A stretch of 64,000 bases of DNA from Sutterella sp. AM11-39 (lineage in GTDB: Bacteria; Pseudomonadota; Gammaproteobacteria; Burkholderiales; Burkholderiaceae_F): NCBI RefSeq assembly GCF_003472385.1, contig NZ_QRLV01000004.1, positions 1-64,000 on the forward strand, given 5' to 3'. The notes below the pieces were generated by a model. The model saw only the letters and a program-made list of their open reading frames with translations, did no database searches and had not been told where the DNA came from. Positions 28,869 to 37,187 of the stretch are shown piece after piece (the stretch's first letter is position 1; each line of letters begins with the position of its first letter). Made by a program: the position numbers and the translations under genes.

Positions 28869-29639
28869 ATGCGCTTGTTTGATTCTCACTCACACATCAA
28901 CGCCCGCGAGTTCGATGCCGACCGCGCCGAGGTGATTACCCGCATGCGCGAGGCAGGACTCGAAGGTGCGCTCGTCGTTGCCTGCGATTACGGTGAGGAA
29001 AAGGATCTTTTCGCCGTTCTGGACATGGCGCCGGGGTTTCTGTTCGGAGCCTGGGCGTTGCATCCTGAGTACGAAGATCGCCGTGAATGCGACGTGGATG
29101 AAATCGTCGCGATTTGCGGGGATCCGCGTATTTGCGCCGTCGGAGAAACCGGCCTTGACTACCACTGGTGCAAGGGCGACCTGACCTGGCAAAAAGAGCG
29201 CTTCGTACACCACATCGAAGCCGCGCGTAAGCTCAACAAGCCCCTTGTGGTACACGCTCGCGAAGCCGAAAGCGATGCGCTCGACCTTTTGGCCGCGCAC
29301 GACGCCGGTTCCGTGGGCTTTGTGATGCACTGCTTCGGCGGAAGCCTCGCGGACGCCAAACGCGCGATTGACCTCGGCGGTCTCGTCTCCTTTACGGGAG
29401 TGCTCACCTTTAAGAATGCATCGGGACTGCGCGAAATTGCCTCGGCCCTGCCGCTTGATCGTCTGATGATCGAGACCGACTGTCCCTACATGGCGCCGGT
29501 CCCCCATCGCGGCAAGCGCTGTGAACCGGCCTATGTCGCCGAAGTGGCCAAAACGCTGGCACTCGTCAAGAACGTCGAACCGGACTATGCTGCCGCCGTT
29601 ACAACCGACACGGCCAAGAATTTTTTTGGACTGAACTGA
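28869..29639 (+). CDS. TatD-family metal-dependent hydrolase/DNase
   Basis: 256 residues. Metal-binding landmarks of the TatD amidohydrolase fold are present: DSHSHIN at the N-terminus, GETGLDYHW, a VVHAREA strand with His, VMHCFGG, and ETDCPYMAP near the C-terminus. Members act as 3'-5' exonucleases or on damaged DNA and D-aminoacyl substrates (family knowledge). It follows the acyl-CoA synthetase gene by 20 bp and precedes the ankyrin lipoprotein gene by 1 bp, so it is mid-operon. Confidence 0.93.
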   Translation: MRLFDSHSHINAREFDADRAEVITRMREAGLEGALVVACDYGEEKDLFAVLDMAPGFLFGAWALHPEYEDRRECDVDEIVAICGDPRICAVGETGLDYHWCKGDLTWQKERFVHHIEAARKLNKPLVVHAREAESDALDLLAAHDAGSVGFVMHCFGGSLADAKRAIDLGGLVSFTGVLTFKNASGLREIASALPLDRLMIETDCPYMAPVPHRGKRCEPAYVAEVAKTLALVKNVEPDYAAAVTTDTAKNFFGLN

Positions 29640-29640
29640 T

Positions 29641-30435
29641 ATGAAGAAAACCGCTTCCCTGATCTGCACGTGTCTGATTTCGCTCGGCCTGCTTGCGGGC
29701 TGCGCCTCCAACCAGCCCGCGACGGGCGATCGTGCGACAACGGCCGCTGCAGGCCCCGTCAAGATGGCCGGCCCCGAAGAAAACTGGGCAAACTTTGCGG
29801 GCGCCGTTGATCGCGACCGCGCCGACGTCGTGCTGTACATGCTCTCTCAGGGCATCAGCCCCAATACGATCGTCAACGGCGGCGATCCGGCTCTCGTGCG
29901 CGCCATCCGCATGGACTCGTACACGGTGGTCGATGCGCTGTTGTCTGCCAAAGGCATTGAAGTCGACACGGCAAGCGAATATGGCGAAACGGCTCTGATG
30001 CTTGCCGCATTCAAGGGCAATATGGAACTCGTACAGCGGCTCCTTGCCGAAGGCGCTTCAGTAAACCGCATCGGCGGTTGGACACCGTTGCATTACGCTG
30101 CTGCCGAAGGTCACAACGAAATCGTCAAGCTCCTGCTTGAAAAAGGTGCTCGCGTCAACGTACAGACCTACTCGGGCATCACGCCGCTCTACATGGCCGC
30201 CCGCAAGCCCTCTCGCGAAGTCGTGATGACGCTTCTGCGCGCAGGCTCCTACCGCGATCTTTGCAACGATAAAGGCCAGTCTCCAGCCGATGCCGCAAGC
30301 AACGCGGGCGACGAGGAACTCTCGAAGTTCCTCGCCATTGAAAAGTGCGTCCAGCCAGAACCGCTCATGCGCGCTCCGATTCGCAGCACCAAAACGAAAA
30401 GCGAACAGCGCTTGCGCGTGCAGAGCGCCAAATAA
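29641..30435 (+). CDS. Ankyrin-repeat lipoprotein
   Basis: A 264-residue exported lipoprotein. The signal peptide ends in lipobox LLAGC, with Cys about residue 21. A short Ala/Gly-rich linker follows, then about five ankyrin units: NWANFAGAVDRDRADVVLYM, DPALVRAIRMDSYTVVDALL, YGETALMLAAFKGNMELVQR, GWTPLHYAAAEGHNEIVKLL and SGITPLYMAARKPSREVVMT. The tail is basic. It probably displays a protein-interaction scaffold at the inner or outer membrane. It abuts tatD (1 bp) and the U32 gene (3 bp), indicating one operon. Confidence 0.9.
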   Translation: MKKTASLICTCLISLGLLAGCASNQPATGDRATTAAAGPVKMAGPEENWANFAGAVDRDRADVVLYMLSQGISPNTIVNGGDPALVRAIRMDSYTVVDALLSAKGIEVDTASEYGETALMLAAFKGNMELVQRLLAEGASVNRIGGWTPLHYAAAEGHNEIVKLLLEKGARVNVQTYSGITPLYMAARKPSREVVMTLLRAGSYRDLCNDKGQSPADAASNAGDEELSKFLAIEKCVQPEPLMRAPIRSTKTKSEQRLRVQSAK

Positions 30436-30438
30436 TCA

Positions 30439-32463
30439 ATGCTCGAACGCACTCCGTCCATGCGTCCCTTTGCTCCGCTTGAACTCCTTTCCCCCGCACG
30501 AGACCTTGAAACGGCTCGTGCCGCGGTCTTGCACGGTGCCGACGCCGTCTACATCGGCGGGCCCGCGTTCGGTGCACGGCAGGCCGCAGGCAACTCCTTT
30601 GAGGATATCGCTCGCATCGCCGAGTTTGCGCATCAGTATCGAGCCCGCGTCTACATGACGCTCAATACGCTCATCTACGACAACGAGTTCGATCAAGCAG
30701 TCGAAGCCGCCTGGAAGGCCAAAGAGGCCGGAGTCGATGCCTTGATCGTGCAGGATCTGGGGCTGCTCAAGGGACAGCTTCCCGACATCGAAATTCACGC
30801 GTCCACCCAATGCGACATCCGCACGCCTGACAAAGCGGCGTTTCTCGACAGTCTGGGATTCGCACAGATCGTGCCGGCCCGCGAACTGACGCTCGACGAA
30901 ATCGCGGCCATCCGCAAGGCGATGCCGCGCGCCCGCATCGAGTTTTTCATTGCCGGCGCCCTGTGCGTGAGTTATTCGGGCAAATGCTATCTTTCGGCGG
31001 CGCTCACAGGACGCTCGGCCAACCGCGGACAATGCTCTCAGCCCTGTCGCCTGCCCTACGACGTCACCGACCTTTCGGGGCGATCGATTGTCCGCTCCAA
31101 GCACGTCTTAAGCCTCAAGGACAACGATCAGTCCGCCAATCTCGAAAAACTCATCGCCGCCGGCGTCTCAAGCTTTAAGATCGAAGGACGCCTCAAAGGC
31201 CCCGAATACGTCAAAAATCTCACGGCATACTACCGCCGTAAAATTGACGCCCTGCTGGAAAAACACGCTGGCGAGAACTGGCAGCGCGCTTCTGTGGGCG
31301 TCTCGACTTTTACCTTTGAGCCGGACCCCGAGAAAACGTTTCGACGCGGCGCAACGGACTACTTCGTCAACGGCAGACGCCCCCAGATTGCGGCACTCGA
31401 TACGCCCAAGAGCACGGGAGAGACCGTGGGCAAGGTCGTAGCAATAAACTCTGGCTGCTCCACCGTCGACATCGCCACCAAAGCCGAAATCGCCAACGGC
31501 GACGGCCTGGTGTATCTGACGCCCGAGGAAGAACTCGAAGGTCTGCGCGTCAATCGCGCCGAGCAGCTGCGTCCGGGCCTGGTACGCGTTTCTCTGCACG
31601 AACCCCTCAAACGCCACCCGGGACTCTTGCCGGGCGTTGTCGTCAACCGCAATAAAGACCATCGCTTTGAAAAGCTCCTTGCGCAGGAAAGTGCCGAACG
31701 TACGATTCCGGCCACTCTCGAACTCGTGGTTCGCAGCAATACTTTGGAACTGACCGGCAAAACGCTTGAACTTTCCGCAACGGTTCGTCTTGACGGTCCC
31801 GTACAGCCTGCCCGCAATCCTCAGGCGCTTGACAAGCTCAAGGCTTCTCTTTCGAAAGCCGGCGGCACCGTTTTTCAGATAACCGACATCACCGTTACGG
31901 CTGAGGGCGGCCCGGACATTCCTTTCGTCCCTGTTTCCGTATTGAATGGTCTGCGCCGCGACTGTCTTGAAAAACTGGCGCGCACCATCTGCGACACACA
32001 CCCGCGTTTCGGTCGGTTGCCCGCAACGGTCTCTCCGATTGAGCCGTTCGAAGGCAAATTTCTCGACTTCCGCGCCAATGCAGCCAATGTCTGCGCCATA
32101 GCCTTTTATAAGGAACACGGTGCAAGCCGCGTCAACAATGCCTTTGAAACGCTTCTTCAAGCAGGCAACACCCCTGATCTTCTTTCGGCCGCCTTGATGC
32201 AATGCCGCCATTGCGTGCGCCACACGCTCGGTTTGTGCCCAAAGCAGTATGGCAAAGATCCGATCAAAAAGGAGAGGTTCAAACGAATGAACGGCGGACG
32301 CATGAAGCCTCAGCCTCTGATTTTGACCGCCTCGGGAGGCACGCGTCTTCTGGCACGCTTTGACTGCCGCGCCTGCGAAATGACAGTGTCGCTGATACCC
32401 AAGAACATGTCAGCCGAAGAACTCAAAGGTCTCGCCGATACGCAGTGCGCAACCTTGAATTAA
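30439..32463 (+). CDS. rlhA: U32-family protein, RlhA-like 23S rRNA hydroxylase
   Basis: 674 residues, the size of E. coli RlhA (YdcP), which hydroxylates cytidine 2501 of 23S rRNA; smaller U32 proteins (YegQ, UbiU/V) are about half as long. The U32 signature FFIAGALCVSYSGKCYLS (about 170-190) with cysteines continuing as NRGQCSQPC marks the probable iron-sulfur site. The opening PLELLSPARDLETARAAVLH is typical of U32 proteins. Additional Cys near the C-terminus (CRHCVRHTLGLC) fit a second cluster or metal site. Assignment to RlhA rather than a protease rests on length. Confidence 0.8.
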   Translation: MLERTPSMRPFAPLELLSPARDLETARAAVLHGADAVYIGGPAFGARQAAGNSFEDIARIAEFAHQYRARVYMTLNTLIYDNEFDQAVEAAWKAKEAGVDALIVQDLGLLKGQLPDIEIHASTQCDIRTPDKAAFLDSLGFAQIVPARELTLDEIAAIRKAMPRARIEFFIAGALCVSYSGKCYLSAALTGRSANRGQCSQPCRLPYDVTDLSGRSIVRSKHVLSLKDNDQSANLEKLIAAGVSSFKIEGRLKGPEYVKNLTAYYRRKIDALLEKHAGENWQRASVGVSTFTFEPDPEKTFRRGATDYFVNGRRPQIAALDTPKSTGETVGKVVAINSGCSTVDIATKAEIANGDGLVYLTPEEELEGLRVNRAEQLRPGLVRVSLHEPLKRHPGLLPGVVVNRNKDHRFEKLLAQESAERTIPATLELVVRSNTLELTGKTLELSATVRLDGPVQPARNPQALDKLKASLSKAGGTVFQITDITVTAEGGPDIPFVPVSVLNGLRRDCLEKLARTICDTHPRFGRLPATVSPIEPFEGKFLDFRANAANVCAIAFYKEHGASRVNNAFETLLQAGNTPDLLSAALMQCRHCVRHTLGLCPKQYGKDPIKKERFKRMNGGRMKPQPLILTASGGTRLLARFDCRACEMTVSLIPKNMSAEELKGLADTQCATLN

Positions 32464-32520
32464 CCTTTTTGCGTTAGCATTGTCGGCTTGAAGCACCTAA
32501 TCCACTTTTTATCCGTTTCC

Positions 32521-33663
32521 ATGAAATCGATTTTTGCCAAGGCCTTTGCTGAAGCGGCTATCCTGCTCACCTCGCATACGCTTGCCGCCAAGACATTTGC
32601 GGCATTCTGGAGCCGTGTGTCGCCGAAACTGGCCGAAGGCGTCGGCTACTTCGAAAAGCATGACAGCGCCGGACTGGAAGCGGACAAAACGTTTCTGGAG
32701 CGCATCACGTTTCGTGATCCGGAAATCACGCGCATCGTCGACGGCTGCCTGAAGGAATTCCTACACTCCGATGTGCTGATGCTCATCTCCAACGTCCAGA
32801 AAATCGAAGACAGTATCCGTGCGCGCCAAGAACAAATTAACGCCTGGAAACTGGCGAGTATCGCTGCCCCTTCCACGTCGCTTTCGCCCCTGAAAATGAC
32901 CCGCTCGGCTCTGGCTCGCCGCATCGAGCGTGAACGGCAGGCCATCGACACCGACAGAAAACGCATTGCAACGCTCAAAACCGAAACGCTCGCGCGACTG
33001 GAGCAAGACGGCATCGGCATGACGCCCGAGCAGCTCGACGGAATCCTCTACTCGGCCGAGGGTACGGAACTCGCGCAGGTCATGGCCGTTGCGGAAAACA
33101 TCAAAGCCATTGAAAAAAATCTGGCGCAGTCGCTTAAAGGGCCTGACGCCGGTCCCGAACAGATCAAGGCCTATACGGGCTTTTTGATGATGAGCTACCG
33201 CGTCTACATCGAAGCGATCGAGCGCACAATGCGTAAGATTGAGACGGTGTATCTGCTTGAGCTCGGCGAGATCATCGATGAAGCTGACAGCATGATGCGT
33301 GAAGCCGACGAACTGAGTCGTCGCTCCTCCAAGACGGTGGAAATTGCTCAAAACAATCTCGACATCAATGCGCGCACCATCAATCTCGCGCAGCTCTACG
33401 AAGATCATCTCAAGAGCCGTTGGGTGGCGCTCGATACGCTCAAGCGCGAGATGCGACTCAATTTTGCTCTGGCGCGCAACACCTTCCGCACCATTAAGGT
33501 GGGAGGCGAGCTCATTGAAGTGATCAAAGCCGGCGAAAAGGATCTCGAAAGCATCTTCTCGTTTGAACCGCCCAAGCTCGAAGCCTTCTATGACAAAGAA
33601 CTGCGTCGGGAATTCGATTCACTCACCGCTCGACTGAAGTCCGCGAAAGCTGCTCGACGATAA
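32521..33663 (+). CDS. Helical protein of unknown function
   Basis: About 380 residues, mostly charged amphipathic helix, with heptad-like stretches at about 130-170 (RRIERERQAIDTDRKRIATL) and 245-300. No signal peptide or membrane span is obvious. I recognise no family. It follows the U32 gene after 57 bp on the same strand and is followed by an AEC transporter gene. The ATG at 32521 is taken as the start; a TTG at 32488 adds 11 residues. Neither has a good ribosome binding site. Confidence 0.7.
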   Translation: MKSIFAKAFAEAAILLTSHTLAAKTFAAFWSRVSPKLAEGVGYFEKHDSAGLEADKTFLERITFRDPEITRIVDGCLKEFLHSDVLMLISNVQKIEDSIRARQEQINAWKLASIAAPSTSLSPLKMTRSALARRIERERQAIDTDRKRIATLKTETLARLEQDGIGMTPEQLDGILYSAEGTELAQVMAVAENIKAIEKNLAQSLKGPDAGPEQIKAYTGFLMMSYRVYIEAIERTMRKIETVYLLELGEIIDEADSMMREADELSRRSSKTVEIAQNNLDINARTINLAQLYEDHLKSRWVALDTLKREMRLNFALARNTFRTIKVGGELIEVIKAGEKDLESIFSFEPPKLEAFYDKELRREFDSLTARLKSAKAARR

Positions 33664-33716
33664 GTTTGCTATCGTAGTAGGGTTAACGCTTCAGATTTGT
33701 CGTCGTCGAGACTGCC

Positions 33717-34661
33717 ATGTTCTCTGTGCTTTCCGCCGTTTTGGAACCCTTCCTCCTGATCGCCCTGGGTTACGCCCTTCGAGGCACCAAACGGTTCGGA
33801 GCCAAGGAGTTGTGGGACGGCGTCGAAAAACTGGTGTTTTGGGTGTTGTTCCCGCCTTTGCTCTTTAACAGCGTGGCGCACGCCAAACTCACCGGACTCG
33901 ATACCGCGGAATTTCTGCTATTCGGCACGCTTGCGATGGCTACCGGCGTCTTCATGGCCAAGGCCGTGAGCAAGATGGCTCCCGCCGATCCCATGACAGA
34001 CGCATCCGTGCGCCAGACAGGCTACCGCTTCAACTCATATATCTGCTTTGCTCTTGCCCTCAACATGTACGGTCAGGAAGCGCTCGCTTTGGTGGCGCTT
34101 CTCACCGGCATCTGGGTGCCGATCTCCAACGCCATTGCCGTGGCTGATCTCTCGTACGCAGCCAAAACAGGCGGCAAGACAAGCGTCGGCAGCATCGTCA
34201 AGTCGATTTTCACCAATCCGCTGATCGTCTCGACGCTGGCAGGACTTTTTGCCAACATCCTTTCACATCTGACGGGATTTCAGGTTCCCAATTTCATCAC
34301 AAAGATCTTCTCGTCCCTGGGTTCCGCCTCAATGGCTACGGCACTGCTTGCCATTGGCGCGGGGCTGGCCGTTGAAGATTTCGCTCGTTATAAGAAGCTC
34401 ATTGCACTTTCGACCATTCAGCGTCTGATCGTTCTGCCCGCCGTAGCGCTAGCAGTTGCAGTAGCCACAGGCCTTGCCGATACACAGACGGCCGCATTGA
34501 TGTGTTACGCCGTGGTGCCGACGGCCAACTCATGCTACATCATGGCGGCTCGCATGGGCGGCAATGGTCCGGTCGTAAGCGACCTCACCAGCGTTGAAGT
34601 GCTCGTGAGTCTAGCCACCATTCCGATGTGGTGCATGGCACTGCAAGCGTTTGTCTTCTAG
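33717..34661 (+). CDS. AEC-family transporter
   Basis: A 314-residue membrane carrier of the auxin efflux carrier (AEC/MleP/YfdV) family: ten hydrophobic segments in two halves of five. The first half holds a characteristic FWVLFPPLLFNSVAH helix pair, and the second half ends MCYAVVPTANSCYIMAARMG. Members move malate, malonate or similar organic acids. It is convergent with the Nudix gene, leaving only 12 bp, so a shared short terminator region is likely. The substrate is unknown. Confidence 0.85.
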   Translation: MFSVLSAVLEPFLLIALGYALRGTKRFGAKELWDGVEKLVFWVLFPPLLFNSVAHAKLTGLDTAEFLLFGTLAMATGVFMAKAVSKMAPADPMTDASVRQTGYRFNSYICFALALNMYGQEALALVALLTGIWVPISNAIAVADLSYAAKTGGKTSVGSIVKSIFTNPLIVSTLAGLFANILSHLTGFQVPNFITKIFSSLGSASMATALLAIGAGLAVEDFARYKKLIALSTIQRLIVLPAVALAVAVATGLADTQTAALMCYAVVPTANSCYIMAARMGGNGPVVSDLTSVEVLVSLATIPMWCMALQAFVF

Positions 34662-34673
34662 CAAGAAAAGCAG

Positions 34674-35336
34674 TCAGGTCTTCGCAAGAGTTCTGAGATA
34701 CGCTTCAAGCGCCGGTAGAACCGCTTGATCTCCCTCGCGGTTCAATGCCTTCTTAACCTCTTCAAACGGCATTAGTGAAACGGCCTGCGACTCCCAGTCG
34801 GCAAGTGCAGGAGAGCCGGCTACGCGTCGGGCAAGAAAATACCGCGTCACAACGATGCGACGGGGTACGTCCACGAGAAAAGCATAAGGCTCCACCAGAA
34901 GACCAGCTTCCTCCCACGTTTCCTTTGCGGCGTTTTGCGCAAGCGACAGCACCGGCTCAAGGCGTCCTTTGGGAAAAGTTGCCTTGGTGCCCATAAATTC
35001 GTTTGTGGGATGCACAATCCAAATGCGCCGGTCTGGTTCAATGACAACGCACCCGGAGGTGGCGCGAAAGCCCGGCGGCATAACGAAGTCAGGTTCTCCC
35101 TTTACGGCATCGGGCACGACATCGCGCCAATACCAGGGATTCTCATCCGGAATACCCGGATTGCCGGTTAGTGCGAGACCATTGAGAGCTGACGGCAAAT
35201 CAGGCTCTGCCGTACGGGAAAGCGTGGCCGTGCAACGCGAATCAAGCCAGGTGTCTCGGCTTGTCGGCTGCGTGGGATGCGCCACCACGACAGGCTTGCC
35301 GTTTTCGTCCAAGCATGGATGTAAGACCGTCGTCAT
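34674..35336 (-). CDS. Nudix hydrolase with N-terminal extension
   Basis: 220 residues, with the Nudix fold in the C-terminal 140. The Nudix helix reads KGRLEPVLSLAQNAAKETWEEAGLL. It keeps the EEAG metal-binding Glu pair, but the first Glu of the GX5E part is Leu and the Arg of the REUXEE part is Lys, so activity may be altered. This resembles the diphosphoinositol-polyphosphate/NUDT3-like style. The N-terminal 90 residues are Pro/Trp-rich and unrecognised. It lies 22 bp after the outer-membrane barrel gene on the same strand. Confidence 0.75.
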   Translation of the reverse strand: MTTVLHPCLDENGKPVVVAHPTQPTSRDTWLDSRCTATLSRTAEPDLPSALNGLALTGNPGIPDENPWYWRDVVPDAVKGEPDFVMPPGFRATSGCVVIEPDRRIWIVHPTNEFMGTKATFPKGRLEPVLSLAQNAAKETWEEAGLLVEPYAFLVDVPRRIVVTRYFLARRVAGSPALADWESQAVSLMPFEEVKKALNREGDQAVLPALEAYLRTLAKT

Positions 35337-35358
35337 GGCGCCGAACAGAGCTCAATAC

Positions 35359-36312
35359 TCAAAAGACGTAATCGGCCTGCAGCTGGAAAGCGTGCGATTC
35401 ACGCCCCTGTTCGCTACCGAGATACCGGTAGCCGGCGTGCAGCGTGCCCTTACCGGTCGTCCAGGCAAGACCTACCATACCGCGGTAGAGCGTATGGCTG
35501 CCGGTAAGCGTTTCTTCAAAAAGCTCTCCGGCGCGGGAGGCTTCAATTTCGGTGTCGCCTGCCGTGCGGATTACCGCAAAGTCGATATGCGGACGCAACT
35601 TCATGCCGTTTTCGAACTCGAACGTATAAGCGGCGTTAAGACCGATCGGGAACTGCCAGATGTTGGCGTTATCGAGATTCCAGTCGCCGTGGTGACGAGG
35701 GCGGAACATCGTGTATTCGATCTTAGCGTAGGGCACGAGGTCAAGGTTGCCGATTTCGATGCCGTAGCGGGCGGCGGCGTCAAACGTCCAAAGATTGGCG
35801 TTGGTTTCGTAGGCCATGCCGCCCATGTCGGAGTCACCCGACATATAGATCCACCCGGCCGAAAGCGCCAGATTCAAACCACCGAAGTTGCGCTGACCGA
35901 AAGCTGAAATACCGAAAATATCGCCTTCACCGTCCGCTTTATTCGGTACCCCACGACTCTCGGTATCGGCTCTTGCATAGGTGTACACTACCCCGAAGAA
36001 AGCTTCGCCCAGTCGTATATCGGCACCGAGATTGACGACAGCGAGATCGTTTTCAAAACCGGCATTGTTGACCATGGTATCCGCCTCGTCACTTGCGGCT
36101 TTGAGATCAAGCCAGATTGAACCGCCGTCGGCGCGGGATGTATCTGTCACTGCTTGCGTCATGCGTTCATCGGCGCTTTCACGGACCGTGCGAGCCGTTT
36201 CAAAAGCGGAAATCGCCAAACCCGAACTCACGAAGGGCGAAGCAACAGAAGAATTTGCCGTCATAGCGGCGGCAATGGACAGACCGGTGATGAAAAGCGG
36301 TTTGAGGTACAT
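35359..36312 (-). CDS. Stand-alone autotransporter-like outer-membrane beta-barrel
   Basis: 317 residues from ATG 36312, with a signal peptide (about 1-26, ending SSVAS). The rest consists of alternating amphipathic strands typical of the autotransporter barrel (PF03797-like), such as GVVYTYARADTES, ALSAGWIYMSGDSD and AAARYGIEIGNLDLVPYAKIEYT. It ends in the outer-membrane sorting signal YVF with terminal Phe. There is no passenger domain beyond about 60 residues, so it is a porin-like or orphan barrel rather than a secreted autotransporter. A start at 36351 would bury the signal peptide. Confidence 0.8.
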   Translation of the reverse strand: MYLKPLFITGLSIAAAMTANSSVASPFVSSGLAISAFETARTVRESADERMTQAVTDTSRADGGSIWLDLKAASDEADTMVNNAGFENDLAVVNLGADIRLGEAFFGVVYTYARADTESRGVPNKADGEGDIFGISAFGQRNFGGLNLALSAGWIYMSGDSDMGGMAYETNANLWTFDAAARYGIEIGNLDLVPYAKIEYTMFRPRHHGDWNLDNANIWQFPIGLNAAYTFEFENGMKLRPHIDFAVIRTAGDTEIEASRAGELFEETLTGSHTLYRGMVGLAWTTGKGTLHAGYRYLGSEQGRESHAFQLQADYVF

Positions 36313-36466
36313 AGGTGCAGCAAAGCCGAAAAGTTGTAAGGAGATAACCATAAATCAGGGCAACGTTTGAGTTTAATCTCTTTGATACGTTGCCACCTAA
36401 TTCCATTTTTTAAACTGCACCTCCTGCGGTCACTTTGCAACACTCGTTTTTACTTCACGACCTCGT

Positions 36467-37132
36467 ATGATCAACACGCATTTGTATTGGGTCTTTCTTC
36501 TCGTTGCCATTCCCACAATCCTCTCCCCTGGTCCTGGGGTGCTCATGTCGCTTACCAATTCCATGCGCTACGGCCTTAAATCGGCTCAACCCGGCATCGC
36601 TGGTGTTGCTTCCGGCACGCTTGTGGTGGGGTTCGTCTCCGTCACCGGTTTGGGCGTCATCATCGCGACATCCGAAACTCTTTACGGTGCCATTCGCGTG
36701 ATGGGCATCCTTTTTCTTCTCTATCTGGGTTATAAGAAATTTCGCGCCAAGCCCTTCGCCATTCGACTTGCGCACATCGAAAACGAGGAATACGCCGACA
36801 CTCCGGTTGAAAATGTCAACAAAAGGCAACTCTTCATTGAAGGCGTCCTGCTGCAGATCAGCAATCCGGCTCTGATCATCTTCTACCTGTCGCTGTTTCC
36901 GCAATGCATCGACAAGACGCTGGACTACTGGCCTCAGGTGACAATCCTGACTCTCAACTACTGTTTGCTTGTCTGGATCATTCACTCAATGTACGGTTGG
37001 CTCGGCTCATGGGCTGCCGGAACGTTGTTAAAACCCAATGCCGCCATTTGGATCAACCGCGTCGCAGGCATTGCCTATTGGCTCCTCGGTGTGGCGTTCC
37101 TTTGGCAAATGTTCTCCAACTGGCACGCCTAA
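36467..37132 (+). CDS. LysE/RhtB-family amino acid exporter
   Basis: A 221-residue inner-membrane exporter with about six membrane spans. The N-terminal signature is FLLVAIPTILSPGPGVLMSL (the PGP motif), followed by G.K.....G...G near residue 40 and a conserved LLQISNPALIIFYLSLFPQ near 130. The family exports homoserine, threonine, lysine or similar. It lies 55 bp upstream of the ChuW-like gene on the same strand; whether they are co-transcribed is unclear. Confidence 0.9.
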   Translation: MINTHLYWVFLLVAIPTILSPGPGVLMSLTNSMRYGLKSAQPGIAGVASGTLVVGFVSVTGLGVIIATSETLYGAIRVMGILFLLYLGYKKFRAKPFAIRLAHIENEEYADTPVENVNKRQLFIEGVLLQISNPALIIFYLSLFPQCIDKTLDYWPQVTILTLNYCLLVWIIHSMYGWLGSWAAGTLLKPNAAIWINRVAGIAYWLLGVAFLWQMFSNWHA

Positions 37133-37187
37133 GATCGAACTCACCGATGCCATAATCCAAGAATGGTTCTCGATTGGGAGAAAACCG

